Both the position numbers and the translations under genes were made by a program. From positions 29,040,945 through 29,104,944 of the forward strand of contig OV884059.1 in assembly GCA_930367215.1 (NCBI GenBank): 64,000 nt of DNA, written 5' to 3'. The notes under the pieces are model-generated. The model saw nothing but the letters and a program-made list of their open reading frames with translations, did not search any database and had not been told where the DNA came from. Below are positions 1-11,400 of this stretch, piece after piece (position 1 is the stretch's first letter; each line of letters starts with the position of its first letter). Origin of the DNA: Pollenia angustigena. Its lineage: Eukaryota; Arthropoda; Insecta; Diptera; Polleniidae.

Positions 1-45
1 AATGGTAATATTGTGACACTTACGCCAATGGTAAAGATATACATA

Positions 46-430
46 CACTCATAAAATTATTACAGTAACTGATTGTAGGTTATTAAATTCGTTTTCGGTA
101 CTGTTAAAATTGAATAAAAATATAGTTATTTTACGAATAAATTTATTTTTCAACATTTATGTTTGTTATTAAAAAAACAAACTACCAAAAAATAATGTTT
201 TCCGTATTTTTTTTTTGTTAATTTGTTTGATTTTTATCGGTTAAAATATATTTTTTAAAAGTAAAAACTATTCAATTTTAACGAATATGATGTTCAATAA
301 ATAAAAAACTTAGAAATTACTGAAAAAATCATTTGTTTTAAATGAAATGTAAATGATCCGTTTTTTAAATGAATTTTAATTTGTTTCAAATGAATTTTCG
401 TTTGAATTTAACTACATAATATTTTGAGTG
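46..430. mobile_element. MITE family A, copy 1 (TA target duplication)
   Basis: This 385-bp non-coding element starts CACTCA and ends TGAGTG, with TA dinucleotides directly outside both ends (44-45 and 431-432). A second copy in opposite orientation lies at 20171-20553, also between TAs. Terminal CACTCA and a TA target suggest a Tc1/mariner-mobilised MITE. The family name is not recognised. Confidence 0.75.
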
Positions 431-958
431 TATATAATTAAAAAAAAAATATAATACAATAACAAAATTTTTTACTTTCAAGCTATGATTTATATAAATC
501 AATTCTTTATTTTTAAGCTTTTTGTTTATTTCTAAATTTTTCACCCGAAATTGAAAAATCCCCTTTCTTGAAAATTTGTAACGTTTGATTTAAAAACAAA
601 ACAGCCGGTACAATTAAGAAGGTGAGTTGCAAAACTTGGTTGTTGCAAAATTAAAAATACGAGATGACAAATAATATTTGCAGTTCTTCTGGCGCTTTAT
701 TAAACGAAATATTCTGATTGCATCAATGCATGTCCGTACTAAAATCATGGAAAAGGACATGCATCAATACAATTACATAGTATATTTCTCCTCATAAAGC
801 GCCGAAAGTAATGTTAGAACTGTTAGAGCTAGTTTTGCAACTCACCTACTGAATTGTTTGTTATAATTTGGTTAATAAGAACATAAAATACATTTTTGAA
901 ATCCAATGACTACTTAACACGGTTTTTGCTGACTAAATATTGAGATTAATTACAACCA

Positions 959-1680
959 GTACCCATGTTCTGTAACTTTAGTGAGATCTTCTTGCATCGA
1001 AAACATGTGAAACAAAATATTCCATCGTTTCTCGAAAAGTGAGAAAAATGTGTGTCTGTGACTCATGTCGAAAACTCTCAAAAGAGATTACGTCGTTACG
1101 TTATAAATGTCATAATGTTGCACTCGAAGCCGATGTGACATTGCAGACGTTCAGAACGCCAGTAACACATATCGTTGAAGGCGACCAAAATGAACTTAAA
1201 TTGAAAATTTTTCAACGACGGCGGCGAAAACACAACCGTCGGCTATGCCAAATTGTGTAAAGAGCGACTTTAATGTTTGTTGTTTGCAAACGAGCTTTGA
1301 AGACATTCGTATATTTTATAAAAATGTTAAAAGCAAAATAATAAAACAATAAAAAATGTGCCAAGAATAAAATATTATTATTATTATTCTTTGCATTTTT
1401 AATTGTTTTTAGTGTTAAAATTTTTTCTCGCCCCATTTTTATTCGTGAGTTTATTTGGCAGTTCAAAGCGGGAACTTTTCTCACCAAAATGATACAGAAA
1501 CACTTTTTCTGTAAATTGGCGAGTAATTTCCTTACGTGACAGCTTGTACTCGCCAAAAAAAGTTACAGACACAGTTAAGTGAGAGAAACAGCTGTTTGTT
1601 TCAATTTATGACATTTTTGTTTAATTTCACACATTTCAATCGAAAACTTTCTCGACGCGAGAGTTACAGAACATGGGCAC
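959..1680. mobile_element. TIR element of about 720 bp nested in hAT family B
   Basis: The inverted ends share CCCATGTTCTGTAACT: forward near 961, reverse complement ending at 1678. The related site in the other family B copy (near 44339) runs straight from 'acaacc' to 'ggggctat', so this block is an insertion. The clear target duplication I looked for is absent. A 73-codon frame (1039-1260) with CxxC-like cysteines lies inside, but I recognise no domain in it and treat it as chance or relic. Confidence 0.6.
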
Positions 1681-1919
1681 AGGGCTATGGCAACAATATT
1701 TTTTCACTTTTCTACCTTTTTGTATAAAATCACTAAAAACGTATGAGAATAAATCAAATTCTAAGATTAATAAAAAAAAATTGTTCGAATAATCGACATT
1801 AATTAATCGATTTATTCGTTATTCGAAAATCGTCGTTTTAAGTTTATTCGAACAAGAGTTTGGTTTTGTTTGATCGATTAATCGAATTATTCTTAATCGG
1901 TTGACAACTCTAGTACCCA

Positions 1920-2071
1920 GCATAAAATTATGAATCCTATTTGTTCGCTAAATTGAGCACAAAAAAATATTTTTTGTTCGCTATATAAGGTACTCAATTG
2001 AGCAAACTTGTGTGTTCGTTAAATGCGATGTTCGCAGAATCGAAGGTTCGTTAAACAGGAATACTACTGTA
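1920..2071. mobile_element. Possible pogo-like transposon end
   Basis: The sequence ends in a reverse complement of CAGTAGTATTCCTG and contains repeated GTTCGTTAAA or GTTCGCTAAA motifs. That resembles the subterminal layout of pogo-type elements, which start with CAGT. Only one end is visible, so this is a weak call. Confidence 0.35.
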
Positions 2072-2108
2072 TTTGAAAATTCCTTTTAAATATTTAAGTT
2101 TTTAGTAC

Positions 2109-2920
2109 ACACAGAAAAAAATACCAATGTTAAAATAACATGGCGAAATGTTGATTGAGAATCATGGTAAATTTCTGCAACAGTATGCCCTTTATTTAAA
2201 TTTATCATTATTTCATATTAATTTTAAATGAAAATATTAAAATAATCTTAAATCACGTTTATTTAATATTATTCACTGTTAAAATAACATTGTTCAATAT
2301 TGAATCCATAAAAACCTGTTTTATATTAAAATCAAAAGTTTATCTTGTTAAATTAACATGCATACACACTTAAGTATGTACATCTTTTTATTTTCATGTT
2401 TAAAATATGTTATAAAAAGAAGACAATTCCCGTATTCTTTTAAATAAAATTATTTAGTTAAATAGTACATCAAGTTTTCAAAGTAGAATGATGACGAAAA
2501 CGATATCGGGTCATTCTGCTGATGCTTCTGTTAACAAAGGAGATACGAAATAAGTGAAACATGTGTTACAGGGGTAAGTGTTTTAAATTATTCTTAAATA
2601 AATGCATATGTTGTCTTCACACTGTTGTATCACACTCTAACCAATTTGATTCTACATGAAATTCACGTTGTTTCAACTTTAAATAACTTTCATTCAACGT
2701 GATTCGGATTGTTATTTCAATATTAATTACATTTTGCTCTTACTTTACTGCAATGTTAAATTAACATGAATTATAGTTATTTTAAAAGAAAAAAATGTTG
2801 TTTGCAAGTTATTGTAAAATCATGTTAAATTAACAAGAAACAACAATGAAGCAAAATCACTACTGAAAAATGTAAAATCAACATTGTTTTGAATGAATTT
2901 ACATTGATTTTTTTCTGTGT
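2109..2920. mobile_element. TIR element, ACACAG family (812 bp, GTAC target duplication)
   Basis: The ends are ACACAGAAAAAAAT and its reverse complement, flanked by direct GTAC repeats (2105-2108 and 2921-2924). The interior holds at least five copies of a small palindrome, GTTAAAATAAC or GTTAAATTAAC, in the style of subterminal binding sites. No coding capacity is visible. The termini resemble the CACGCAGAG elements at 23454 and 35583, so these may be related. Confidence 0.7.
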
Positions 2921-2924
2921 GTAC

Positions 2925-4034
2925 GCACCTAGGGTTAATTTTAAATATGTATGTATGTAAGTATGTATATTCGTATAAGTGTGTGAATTTTACATGTATG
3001 CATAATATCATCTACAAAAGAGTGTAGATTTTTTTAAAGGATGCCCTGTTAAATTTCCATAAAAATGAAATTTTAGACAAAATAATAAAAACAACTGAAG
3101 AGTTTTGGAGAAGAAGTATTCAAATTTATGAACAAATATATTTCACATGGTTAAGGTTTTTCTTTTTCCTTTTTTTTTTGCACAAAAAGAAACGAAAACC
3201 ATCGCCAAAAAAAAGTTTGAAAAAAATGAAGGCAAGATAGATAAAAAAAAAATGAGTGTATATGACAAGCAACTCCTGTGGTTTTTATTAGCATCATTAT
3301 AATGATTTAAATTTACTCTCCAACCTTTTTTCAACATGGCTGTGTTCAGAACAGGGAAAGGCACAACGAGATCACAGTTTGCTTATGTTGTTGTTGACCG
3401 TTAAAGCCTTTCTCGGTTTTAAAATAAAGAGGACAAAATTTGTTTTAGATTTCTTTTTTATGTTTTTTTTTTTTTTTTTTTATTTTACTTCTCAACATGT
3501 AATCTTATTAAGGACAAGTATCTATAAGATACAATTAAATTTTAACTAATTTTTATGTTACACAAAAGAGACAAAAATGAGAATTTTGTTGGCAAGAAAT
3601 TGTTTGAATATAAAACCATCCAAAATACTAATGAGCGGTCGGTCTCTGCTTTTCAACAAACATTGTGGAAAATAAAAAGTAGAAGAAATTATTTTTTAAT
3701 TCACATCAACGTAAATGAGACTCATTTAATTGCATTAAAAACACAATTTTAATTAAGTTATTTTTTTTTTTTGCGTTTTGCTTTTTCAGCAGGGAATAAG
3801 AGCAACATATTTCTGGCATTCTGAGTGAGCAAATTTACTCATTAAGCTTTAAAGTAAAACGTGTGTTTTTGGTTTATTTTAAAATAACCTTTAACATGAA
3901 CCAAATAAAAGTCAAAAGTATAGAAGAATGGTTAATGAATAAATAAAATTGTTTTTAAATAAAGTTTTTGTTCAACAAAAATAAAGTTTCTTAAGTGCAA
4001 AATAACAATGTTTTTTTCTGTATTTTTTTTTTAT
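2925..4034. other. AT-rich interval without recognisable genes
   Basis: It consists of homopolymer-rich sequence with long A and T runs. The short open frames (for example 3143-3364 minus and 3555-3752 plus) have low-complexity translations with no domain I recognise. I see no clear repeat boundaries. Confidence 0.6.
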
Positions 4035-4551
4035 CAAAAATGTTTTCAACAAATAGAAACTGGGAATTATTTCCTTCCGAAGGTTACTTTATATTATATT
4101 CAACATTTTTTATTTTTTCGAATTTATTCTATGAGCTAAATTTCAGTTATATATTTTATAAAGCTTTTTTGTAATAGTTCTATTCCTTAAATTTTCAGAA
4201 ATGACTTTATACACTACCAGACTATTATATTGTATTTTCTTGTTACATTTTACCTTAGCTTTCCTTTGGAAAGCAATGAGGTATATTTTATGTACAGAAA
4301 AATTTACAATTATTAGACACCAGCAGAATGTAATGCATTTTCTGGCCCGCTACGGCCTTCGTCAGCATTCTTTGTGTCTCACTGGATAGTGTTACTTTAT
4401 AAATTGAATGTATTTAACTCAACTATTTTAACAAATAGAAAATGGGAATTAGTTCCTTCCGAAGGTTACTTTATATTATAAAATATATAACTGAAATTTA
4501 GCTCATAGAATAAATTCGAAAAAATAAAAAATGTTGAACAAAAATGTTTTC
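4035..4551. mobile_element. Palindromic repeat family Q, copy 1 (13-bp flanking repeats, carries a hammerhead motif)
   Basis: Direct repeats CAAAAATGTTTTC flank it (4035-4047 and 4539-4551). The arms are mosaic. A block around CTTCCGAAGGTTACTTTA is repeated directly (near 4075 and 4457), while a block around ATTCTATGAGCTAAATTTCA is inverted (near 4126 and 4494). A second copy sits at about 13243-13468. Target duplications of 13-15 bp, internal inversions and a hammerhead ribozyme motif fit a non-autonomous Penelope-like retroelement better than a cut-and-paste transposon. That assignment is inference; no reverse transcriptase is encoded. Confidence 0.55.
4326..4370 (-). ncRNA. Hammerhead ribozyme motif (minimal form, palindromic stem III)
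   Basis: Read on the minus strand it contains, in order: GAATG (stem I 5'), the core box CTGACGA, GGCC-GTAGCG-GGCC (stem II and loop, preceded by an A-A mismatch), the core box GAA, AATGCATT (stem III, fully palindromic with no loop), A at the cleavage position, and CATTC (stem I 3'). All conserved core positions are present: CUGANGA, GAA, the A15.1-U16.1 pair and H17. A loopless palindromic stem III is known for hammerheads of Penelope-like elements and retrozymes, which act as dimers. The A-A pair at the base of stem II may weaken activity. Confidence 0.6.
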
Positions 4552-5334
4552 CTAACTCACAGTTTTAAATCGAAGTTTTAATTGCTTATAAGAGTTCATT
4601 AAATCCGAGTTTTAATTGCTTATAAGTAGGGATGCGATGTCCATGCAAATGCATGTTTTTTGTCGATAGTCTTATATCGATGTCGACCAATTATCTTTCC
4701 GAATCATTGAATTTGCGTTAAAATGGCATCGATTTGTTTTTGCATATTGTTGCATATTTTTGTGAAAATGCATATTTTGTTTTTAAATGCATATTTTTGC
4801 ATATTTTAAAATTTTTGTGTGATATATTTTTTAAATTTCCATATCGTAAATTAGTATTGTGGTTATTTTGTTGAACTATTTATGGTTTTTAATCCAAATT
4901 TTTAATATTTTTAATTAGGCTTAAGTTCATGAAATTTAATTTTCATTAAATTATTTTTATGAAGAAAGGAATTTTACAACATGAAAATTTATTAAAATTG
5001 TTATTGATAATCTTTCATTCTTGACGTGGCTCGGGCTCGAACACTGGCCGGCAGGTTACCATGACATGTTTCGATCGCAACCACTCGATCTCCTCAGATG
5101 GATTTGCCGTCTTACACTCGCAGCCATCGACGACTGCTGACGTCAATAGTCAAACATCAATCCTTAAACCAAATTGTATTTAAAGACAAAATAAAAAAAC
5201 AAAAAAATGTACTTGGACTTCAAGAAAAATTCTTGACAAAAGTACGAAAAAACAGAAGTAAGGAAAAAACATGTAAAATCAATTAAAATGGATAATCATT
5301 CAGGAAAGCAAATTTCCATATCTTCTAATAATAA

Positions 5335-5465
5335 AAATGAAATGTTGTGTCTGTTGCTGATCGCATAACTTGAGAACGGCTCGACTGATTTGGACGATTA
5401 TGTTTTAATGGAAAGAAAATTTTGCCCGTAATCAGCTACCGAGCGAAGCCGGGGCGACCAGCTAG
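5335..5465 (+). mobile_element. Helitron-like 3' end fragment
   Basis: It contains a phrase typical of insect Helitrons (acttgagaacggctcgac), then the GC-rich segment gagcgaagccggggcgacca, and ends in CTAG followed by T (5462-5466). Helitron 3' termini carry a hairpin just before CTRR and insert before T. Only the 3' portion is present, inside the hAT element. Confidence 0.6.
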
Positions 5466-5586
5466 TTATAAAATAAATTTCTACAAAAAATTTCCAAATA
5501 CACAAAAAAACTCTTACAAAAAAAAATTTTAAGATCAATAAATTTTTTTTTGTTTTTTTGAAAAAAGATTTTCGAAATTTAGACAG

Positions 5587-5907
5587 ATGATCCTTCCATT
5601 TTTAATGAGCTTAAAATATTTTGTCCAAAATGGTTCACATGTTACTTGCTTGGCATATGGGTGGTACTGTGGTGTAGAGGAAATTAAAAGCCAATTCAGT
5701 AGTATTGATTTATTGGTTTCATACGTGAAAAATACATATATTTTATTAACCTGGCTAGCTGCTGTAGAATACTACTCAAAAAATGTTGAACAACTTAAAA
5801 ATGTTATTGAAGAGCTTGTCGCTACCGGGGCTTATGCAATTAAAAAGGTAAAAGAAATTAGCATTTGTATTTTCCAACTACGGATTTATTGGTGTAACAA
5901 TAACTAA
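5587..5907 (+). pseudogene. hAT transposase fragment (decayed)
   Basis: The 106-codon frame contains HVTCLAYGWYCGVEEIKSQF followed by a TWLAAVEYYSKN block and VIEELVATG. I recognise this as the order of conserved blocks in the central part of hAT transposases, which have 'H-TCLAHG--RVAEE', 'TRWGTWL-A--YY--N' and 'V---L'. The DDE positions and the C-terminal dimerisation region are absent. The frame is a fragment of the family's usual length of roughly 500-700 aa. It lies inside the 8-bp-TSD hAT element, which explains it. Confidence 0.65.
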
Positions 5908-6498
5908 ATTTGAGGAATATTGTTCACTTAAGACAGCTCAAGTCAAATCAACTGATATGCAGAAAGTAAAATTAACAATGTGGAAGGAAAAATAGCCCGA
6001 CCAATTATAAAAACATCCAAATGTTTTAGAAAAATATTAAGGATTTCAAAAAATAAAACAAACTTCAACTATAGGTACATATTTTTGATCTGGTATCAAA
6101 TGTGGGATTTATTTGTTTATGCAAACAAAAATTTAAATTAGTTATTTAAACTAAGTTTTAAAAAATATTGGACTGAACTTTTTATTTTAATTTTTTTTTT
6201 TTTTTTTGTTTTAAATGAAAATGATCAATATTTTAGTGCATATTTTTTATTTTTTTTAAGCATATTTTGGAGTTTTAAGTGCATATTTTATGCGCATATT
6301 TTAGATTTTTTAGTGCATGAAAATCTCATCCCTACTTATAAGAGTTCATTAGTATATTAAAAGAATTTTGGAGAGCTCAGATTTCTGCAGAAATTCATAT
6401 TTTTTATAAAATAATAAAACATTGCAAAGAATTCAAGTAAATTTGTATAAATGTGTGCATGAGTATTTGTACACAAAGTTGTGTACGAAATTAAAATT

Positions 6499-6664
6499 TA
6501 CATATCGCTCACTTGCTGCAAGACCGGCATAACTCAAAAAAATCCATTTCGAGATAAACGCATTTAAAGTTTTTGATTTGTTCTAACTACTTAGAAAAAA
6601 AGAAGACACATTCTCTTCAAACTGGGAAAGTATAAAAGTCCTGCAGCAAATGAGCGATATGTCA
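6499..6664. mobile_element. Short MITE (about 166 bp)
   Basis: The inverted ends share ACATATCGCTCA, then C/T, then TTGCTGCA. The interior is non-coding. No unambiguous target duplication is visible. The rest of 6343-7080 holds nothing I recognise. Confidence 0.5.
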
Positions 6665-7079
6665 AACGTTTTGATGGTGTCAATTTAATTCTTTTTCACT
6701 GCAACTATTAGAGCCTAAAAGTACATAAATACATACATACGCTATATTGTGTTCGTTTTTTAGGTGTCAAATTTAATATGAAAAAAAATATGCGTACCAC
6801 ACCTGGCTGTATATTTGCGTGCGGTAACTTTGTAAAGGGCCAAATAAACCACAGAAATCGGTGGGCAAACACCTACTTTACTTTCGTTTTGTGCAAGTCA
6901 ATAAGTAGCACGAACATTTTTTGTACGAACATAAATTACATATAAATTTTTGTTTGGTTTTCAATTAATACAGACGACGATAGCGCTGCGGCAATTTTGC
7001 TTACTTTTTGTTTAAAACGGAGGAGAAATATAAAATAAACAACAAACTGCTTTGAATTAACGACTGAAAATAATGTAAA

Positions 7080-7396
7080 TGCATCTTCTTCTTCTTCAAC
7101 GTCTTCACTCTGCAAAGTTGCCGCTTAAATGATTACATTTAGCACTAGATACCACAAAAAGTTTGACAAATATCCAAAATATTACAAATCTTGCATATGT
7201 TTTTCCAAGCAGCAATAACTCCAAGTAACAACACGAAATATTTCTACAAACGTAAAATGTTAACATTTTTGCAAAGCAATTTGTGTTGTTTATTTTTCCC
7301 TTAACATAATAGCACGGTGCTGCCAGATATACGTTCACCTTATTGCAACGGATACACGGAAATTTTACCAATATACTTAAAATTGTTTTACCAATA
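7080..7396. repeat. Dispersed repeat family E, copy near 7.2 kb
   Basis: The block from about 7190, which includes GTGTTGTTTATTTT and ATAATAGCACGGTG, recurs in the same order at 22555-22820. Other parts of the same repeat family lie at 8070-8210, 15690-15900 (gene 2 intron 2), 18366-18770 (inverted) and 24619-24840. No coding sequence is visible. Confidence 0.55.
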
Positions 7397-8078
7397 AATC
7401 GATAATTGTTATTAGTAATTTATGATAATAAATACACTGAAACTTATTGTTGAGGGAAAGCCGAACAGAAAAAAAATTTGCCCCAGTAAACGCATTAATC
7501 AAAAATAAAATCAGTTTTAATTAAAAATTTAATCAAGTGAATTAAACGTTTAATCAAGTGAATTAAACGTTTAATCAAGTGAAATAAACGTTAAGTCAAG
7601 TGTATTAAACGTTTAATTGACAACATTAATTCGCACCAGAATACAAATTAATAATATCAATTAAACTTTTAATTCACTTGATTAAACGTTTAAATCACTT
7701 GATTAAACGTTTAATTCACTTGATTAAATTTTTAATTAAAACTGATTTTATTTTTGATTAATGCGTTTACTGGGGCAAAATTTTTTTCTGTGTGGCTTTC
7801 CCTCAACAATAAGTTTCAGTGTATTTATTATCATAAATTACTAATAACAATTATCGATTAATCAAGTGAAATAAACGTTTAGTCAATTGTATTAAACGTT
7901 TAATTGACAACATTAATTTGCACCAGAATACAAATTAATAATATCAATTAAACTTTTAATTCACTTGATTAAACTTTTAATTCACTTGATTAAACGTTTA
8001 ATTCACTTGATTAAATTTTTAATTAAAACTGATTTTATTTTTGATTAATGCGTTTACTGGTGCAAAATTTTTTCTGTG
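7397..8078. repeat. Foldback element of stacked TTTAATCAAGTGAATTAAACG repeats
   Basis: 7397-7859 is a near-perfect palindrome with arms of about 230 bp. From the outside in, each arm holds a flank, a CAGAAAAAAA-type terminus, the block CCAGTAAACGCATTAATC and tandem ~21-bp units of the named repeat. A second, one-armed copy follows directly (7860-8078). The terminus resembles the ACACAG-type TIRs elsewhere in the window. Degenerate pieces recur at 10378-10440 and 56705-56800. Confidence 0.7.
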
Positions 8079-8418
8079 CAGTATCTATGCGCATTTCACA
8101 GCAATAAGCAGTGAATTTATCTTTCCTTAATTTCCCCTACAATTTGTTGGCTTTTTCCGACTCAAATTGTAGTTGTAAGTCGGTAAAAAGAAAAAACAAA
8201 ATTTAAAAAGCAAGCACTTTAGTGGGACCTTATATAGCCTTTATGAGTTAGGAGATTCCATTCTTCTTTGTTGAAGAAAAATTTTCAAATTTGGCCAGCA
8301 TGTCTGGAGGTTGCCTCTAACAAACAAATAAACATTCAAACTTTTAAGCTTTATAATATTAAGTATAGATAAGACTCGATATACCCTTTCCACCTGTGGT
8401 AAAGGCTATAAAAATCAC

Positions 8419-11400
8419 TTAAAGTTCAATAAATGCAATAAATACAAATAAAATCAATGTAAAAATAAAAGTATTTTTTAGTTTTGAAGCAGCATCTGTA
8501 GTAGATTTCTCATAATACTGGCCATATAAACCGAAAGTCATAATATTGGTCTGCTCTTTTACCAGTTTCAAGCTTATTTCATGGTGTTTTTGAAAAGAAA
8601 TTGTTTGGGGTTTTTCGTTGGTAACTCTTAAATCATGATGTGATCTGGAATTATTATTATTATATTATTGGAAAATAGTTGCTTTCCGGAACAAATGTTT
8701 ACAAACCTTTTAATTTTTTTGGACCACTCTACAGAATCATGTTCCAGAGGATATAATTGATCATTAATAATTGAGGGCATTATCAAAAATTTAGGCCCCG
8801 GTGGAAATAGACCATTAATCTCAATTGTTTTAAATAAAACATTTTCTGCGTTCAAGACCTCGCCACAGCTATTGGGATCTTCATTGGGGCAGGCATATAA
8901 GGCGCACACCTTAATATAACTCCGTTCTTCTTTTTCATAAGTTCGCTCGCCATCAAAAATGCCCACACGATATTTCAAATCTGCGCTTAAGGAAGCATTA
9001 ACGATTTTAGCATTTATCTCAAATGAACAACAGACATCGACATCGCATAAACGTTTTCTAAAACTCGATTCTGTTGGCGTTAAGTCCAATATAACTGAAA
9101 TGTAATTTTTGACTTGTGGATCTTTCATAAGACTAAGTTTTGTTATAGCTCGATTTTGTTTAGGAGAATGAATAGAAATAAAAGGTTCTGCTTGGAGTTT
9201 TGAACTATTTTTGGGCACTTTGGCTTTGTAAAGTTTACGTTCACCCTCTTCACTAGCAATAACAGATACTAAATCTCCGGATTCACCTGCATAAATACCA
9301 CTACCGGTCATGCCCCATTCAGGGTAGCTGCCACCAGCAGCCAACAAATTGACATTGTTGCCCCAAGCCCAGCCATGTTGCAGTTGGACGGCTAAAAAGT
9401 AAATAATTAAAAAGATAATTTTTTTTTTCATTTCGGTTAAAAAAAAAACTTTACAAAAACGGGTCTTATTAGGGCTGTAATTTTTATTTTTAATGGTACT
9501 TTTAAATTTGCAAAAGTACATTGTACTATATGACTCGAAGTAATTTTAACTGATATTTCTTTTTTAACTAAAAAGGGATAAATAAACTCAGACTCCACTC
9601 AAATGTTCTCAATTAACTGTTAAAGCTAAAGACTAACTAGAATAGAAGACTGATCAAGGCGAATTCATTTTTCAGGTGGCGTTAAAAGCACAGCTTTTAA
9701 CTTGTGTTTTTGACATATCAACCAAGGCGAATTGACTAGAAGGTGGGGTCAAGTCAACATATGGTGTTTTTTTTTCGGTGATCGACTTGTCAAAGTTTGT
9801 TTACAAACTAGTTTTTTATGTAAACAAACCTATTTTTTTACTAGGAATATTTTTGACAACCCGACCACAGAAGCAGTGTTGTTGTAGAGTTGACCTCACC
9901 TTCTATCAACCAACAAAAGCAACAAATAAAATACAATGTTTTGTTTTTAGTGTTGTATGTATGTATTTGTTTCGCCACCACCGTTTACATGAATTCGCCT
10001 TGAGTATGACATTAAAATCCAACTCTGCTGTTGGAAAACCAAATGATACGATTGTTTGTATATTTTGTACTTACTTTAAACGAAATGTTGATGGTAATAT
10101 TGTATTTATATGTGTATTATTATATTTAATAATTGTTTTTTTCTTTTAAATCTTTTCCTCTCTTGTTTTCTTTATGTCCATACATTAATTAACTATTTTT
10201 ACCATGTTTGTTTTAAAACTTGATCTCACCTGAAAATTTCGTTTGAAGCTCTTACTAAATACTTTAAAATTTCTCTCTCACTCTTTTTATACCCTTCACC
10301 GAGGGTAAAAGGGTATACATTAGTCTGTCATTACGTTTGTATTTTCTACAATTTGGATCTTAGTACGCAGAAACAATAATCGCACGTTTTTTTTCAGTCA
10401 AACCATTAATCAAAAATAAAATCATTTTTAATTAAAAAATTTAAAACTTAAAAAAACCAAATATCCCTGAAGAATCTATCTATTGAGATTGCGAAATATT
10501 GGCTAAATAATAATGATTTACCCTAAGCTTGAAAATTTATAACGGAGATTTAATTGCTACTATCAATTTGTTTACTGTTTGCACCAGTTAATTAAGTATA
10601 AATTAAAAAACAAAAGTAAGGAAGAACATGTAAATCAATTCAAATAGATAATCATTCAAAACAAATTTCGATAAACCAAAGTAAGAATACTATTTGGTTT
10701 AAAGACTGATGTTTGACTAATGACTGCCAGTCGTCGTCAATGGCGGTAAGTGTTTAACGGCAAAGATTTCTTAAGAGATAGTGTGGTAACTATCATGTTG
10801 TAAAATTCCTTTCTTCATAAAAATTAATTTAATGAAAATTTAATTTTATGAGCTTTAGCCTGATTAAAATATAAAAATTTGGATTAAAAACCAAAAAAAG
10901 TTCAATAAAATAAACACGACACTAATTCCACTGTGCAACAAAAAAGACCAGCCTCAACACTTGCAACGCGAAATGAAAGTAGACTACTAGTAGAGCAAAT
11001 CTGCCAAAGGGTTTGAAAGTTAGCTCGGGCTCCCGAAATATGGGACCCTAAAGTTTTTGAAAAGGCGTTTGGTATAAGTCAAAAAAAAAATACTAAATGT
11101 ACTTCTGAGCTAAAAAATAATTTAGAAGTCTGCAGTAGAATCGTATGGCGATTCTTTTTTAGAATTTATTAACCCTCTAACTCTCATTTTTGTCCTTTTT
11201 CCCTACTCTTACACAAAAGTATACCAAAACGGCACTTTAAGGGGTTAAAATGTTCTACGAATATTTTTTGCACAAAATTTTACTAGAGGTCTTCTAAGAC
11301 CAAAAGTTCGTGCAATGTATCTAAAAAGAATTCTCGAAATTTTGGGCATTGAAATTGAGATAGTACAAGTTAAAAAAAATATACTAAATTTACTTCTGAC

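Larger units (their letters stand above)
1..1912. mobile_element. hAT element, family B, copy 1 (cut by the window start, deleted, interrupted)
   Basis: This matches most of the 40818-44542 element, including the unusual right end with ATCGATTAATCGA-type palindromes and the terminus TTGACAACTCTA (1901-1912). The better copy carries an 8-bp target duplication, so I assign both to hAT. The left end lies outside the window. Two insertions interrupt this copy: a TA-flanked MITE at 46-430 and a TIR element at about 959-1680. The paralogous sites in the other copy lack both. No transposase reading frame survives here. Confidence 0.7.
4627..6334. mobile_element. hAT transposon (1708 bp, CTTATAAG target duplication)
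   Basis: It starts TAGGGATG and ends CATCCCTA. Perfect 8-bp direct repeats CTTATAAG flank it (4619-4626 and 6335-6342). Repeated TGCATATTTT motifs crowd both subterminal regions. It holds a decayed hAT transposase fragment (5587-5907) and a Helitron-like 3' end (5335-5465), so it has been reinvaded. Related fragments lie at 10595-10930 and 29762-29936. Confidence 0.88.

Noticed and set aside
5030..5100. Minus-strand tRNA-like stretch (gagtggttgcgat, gtgttcgagccc)
   Set aside because: A D-arm-like stem forms, but the anticodon and T stems fail and no acceptor stem is visible.
9778..10149. 123-codon plus-strand frame
   Set aside because: It lies within gene 1 intron 2 across the TCAAGGCGAATTCA MITE. 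The composition is low-complexity and hydrophobic, with no family resemblance.
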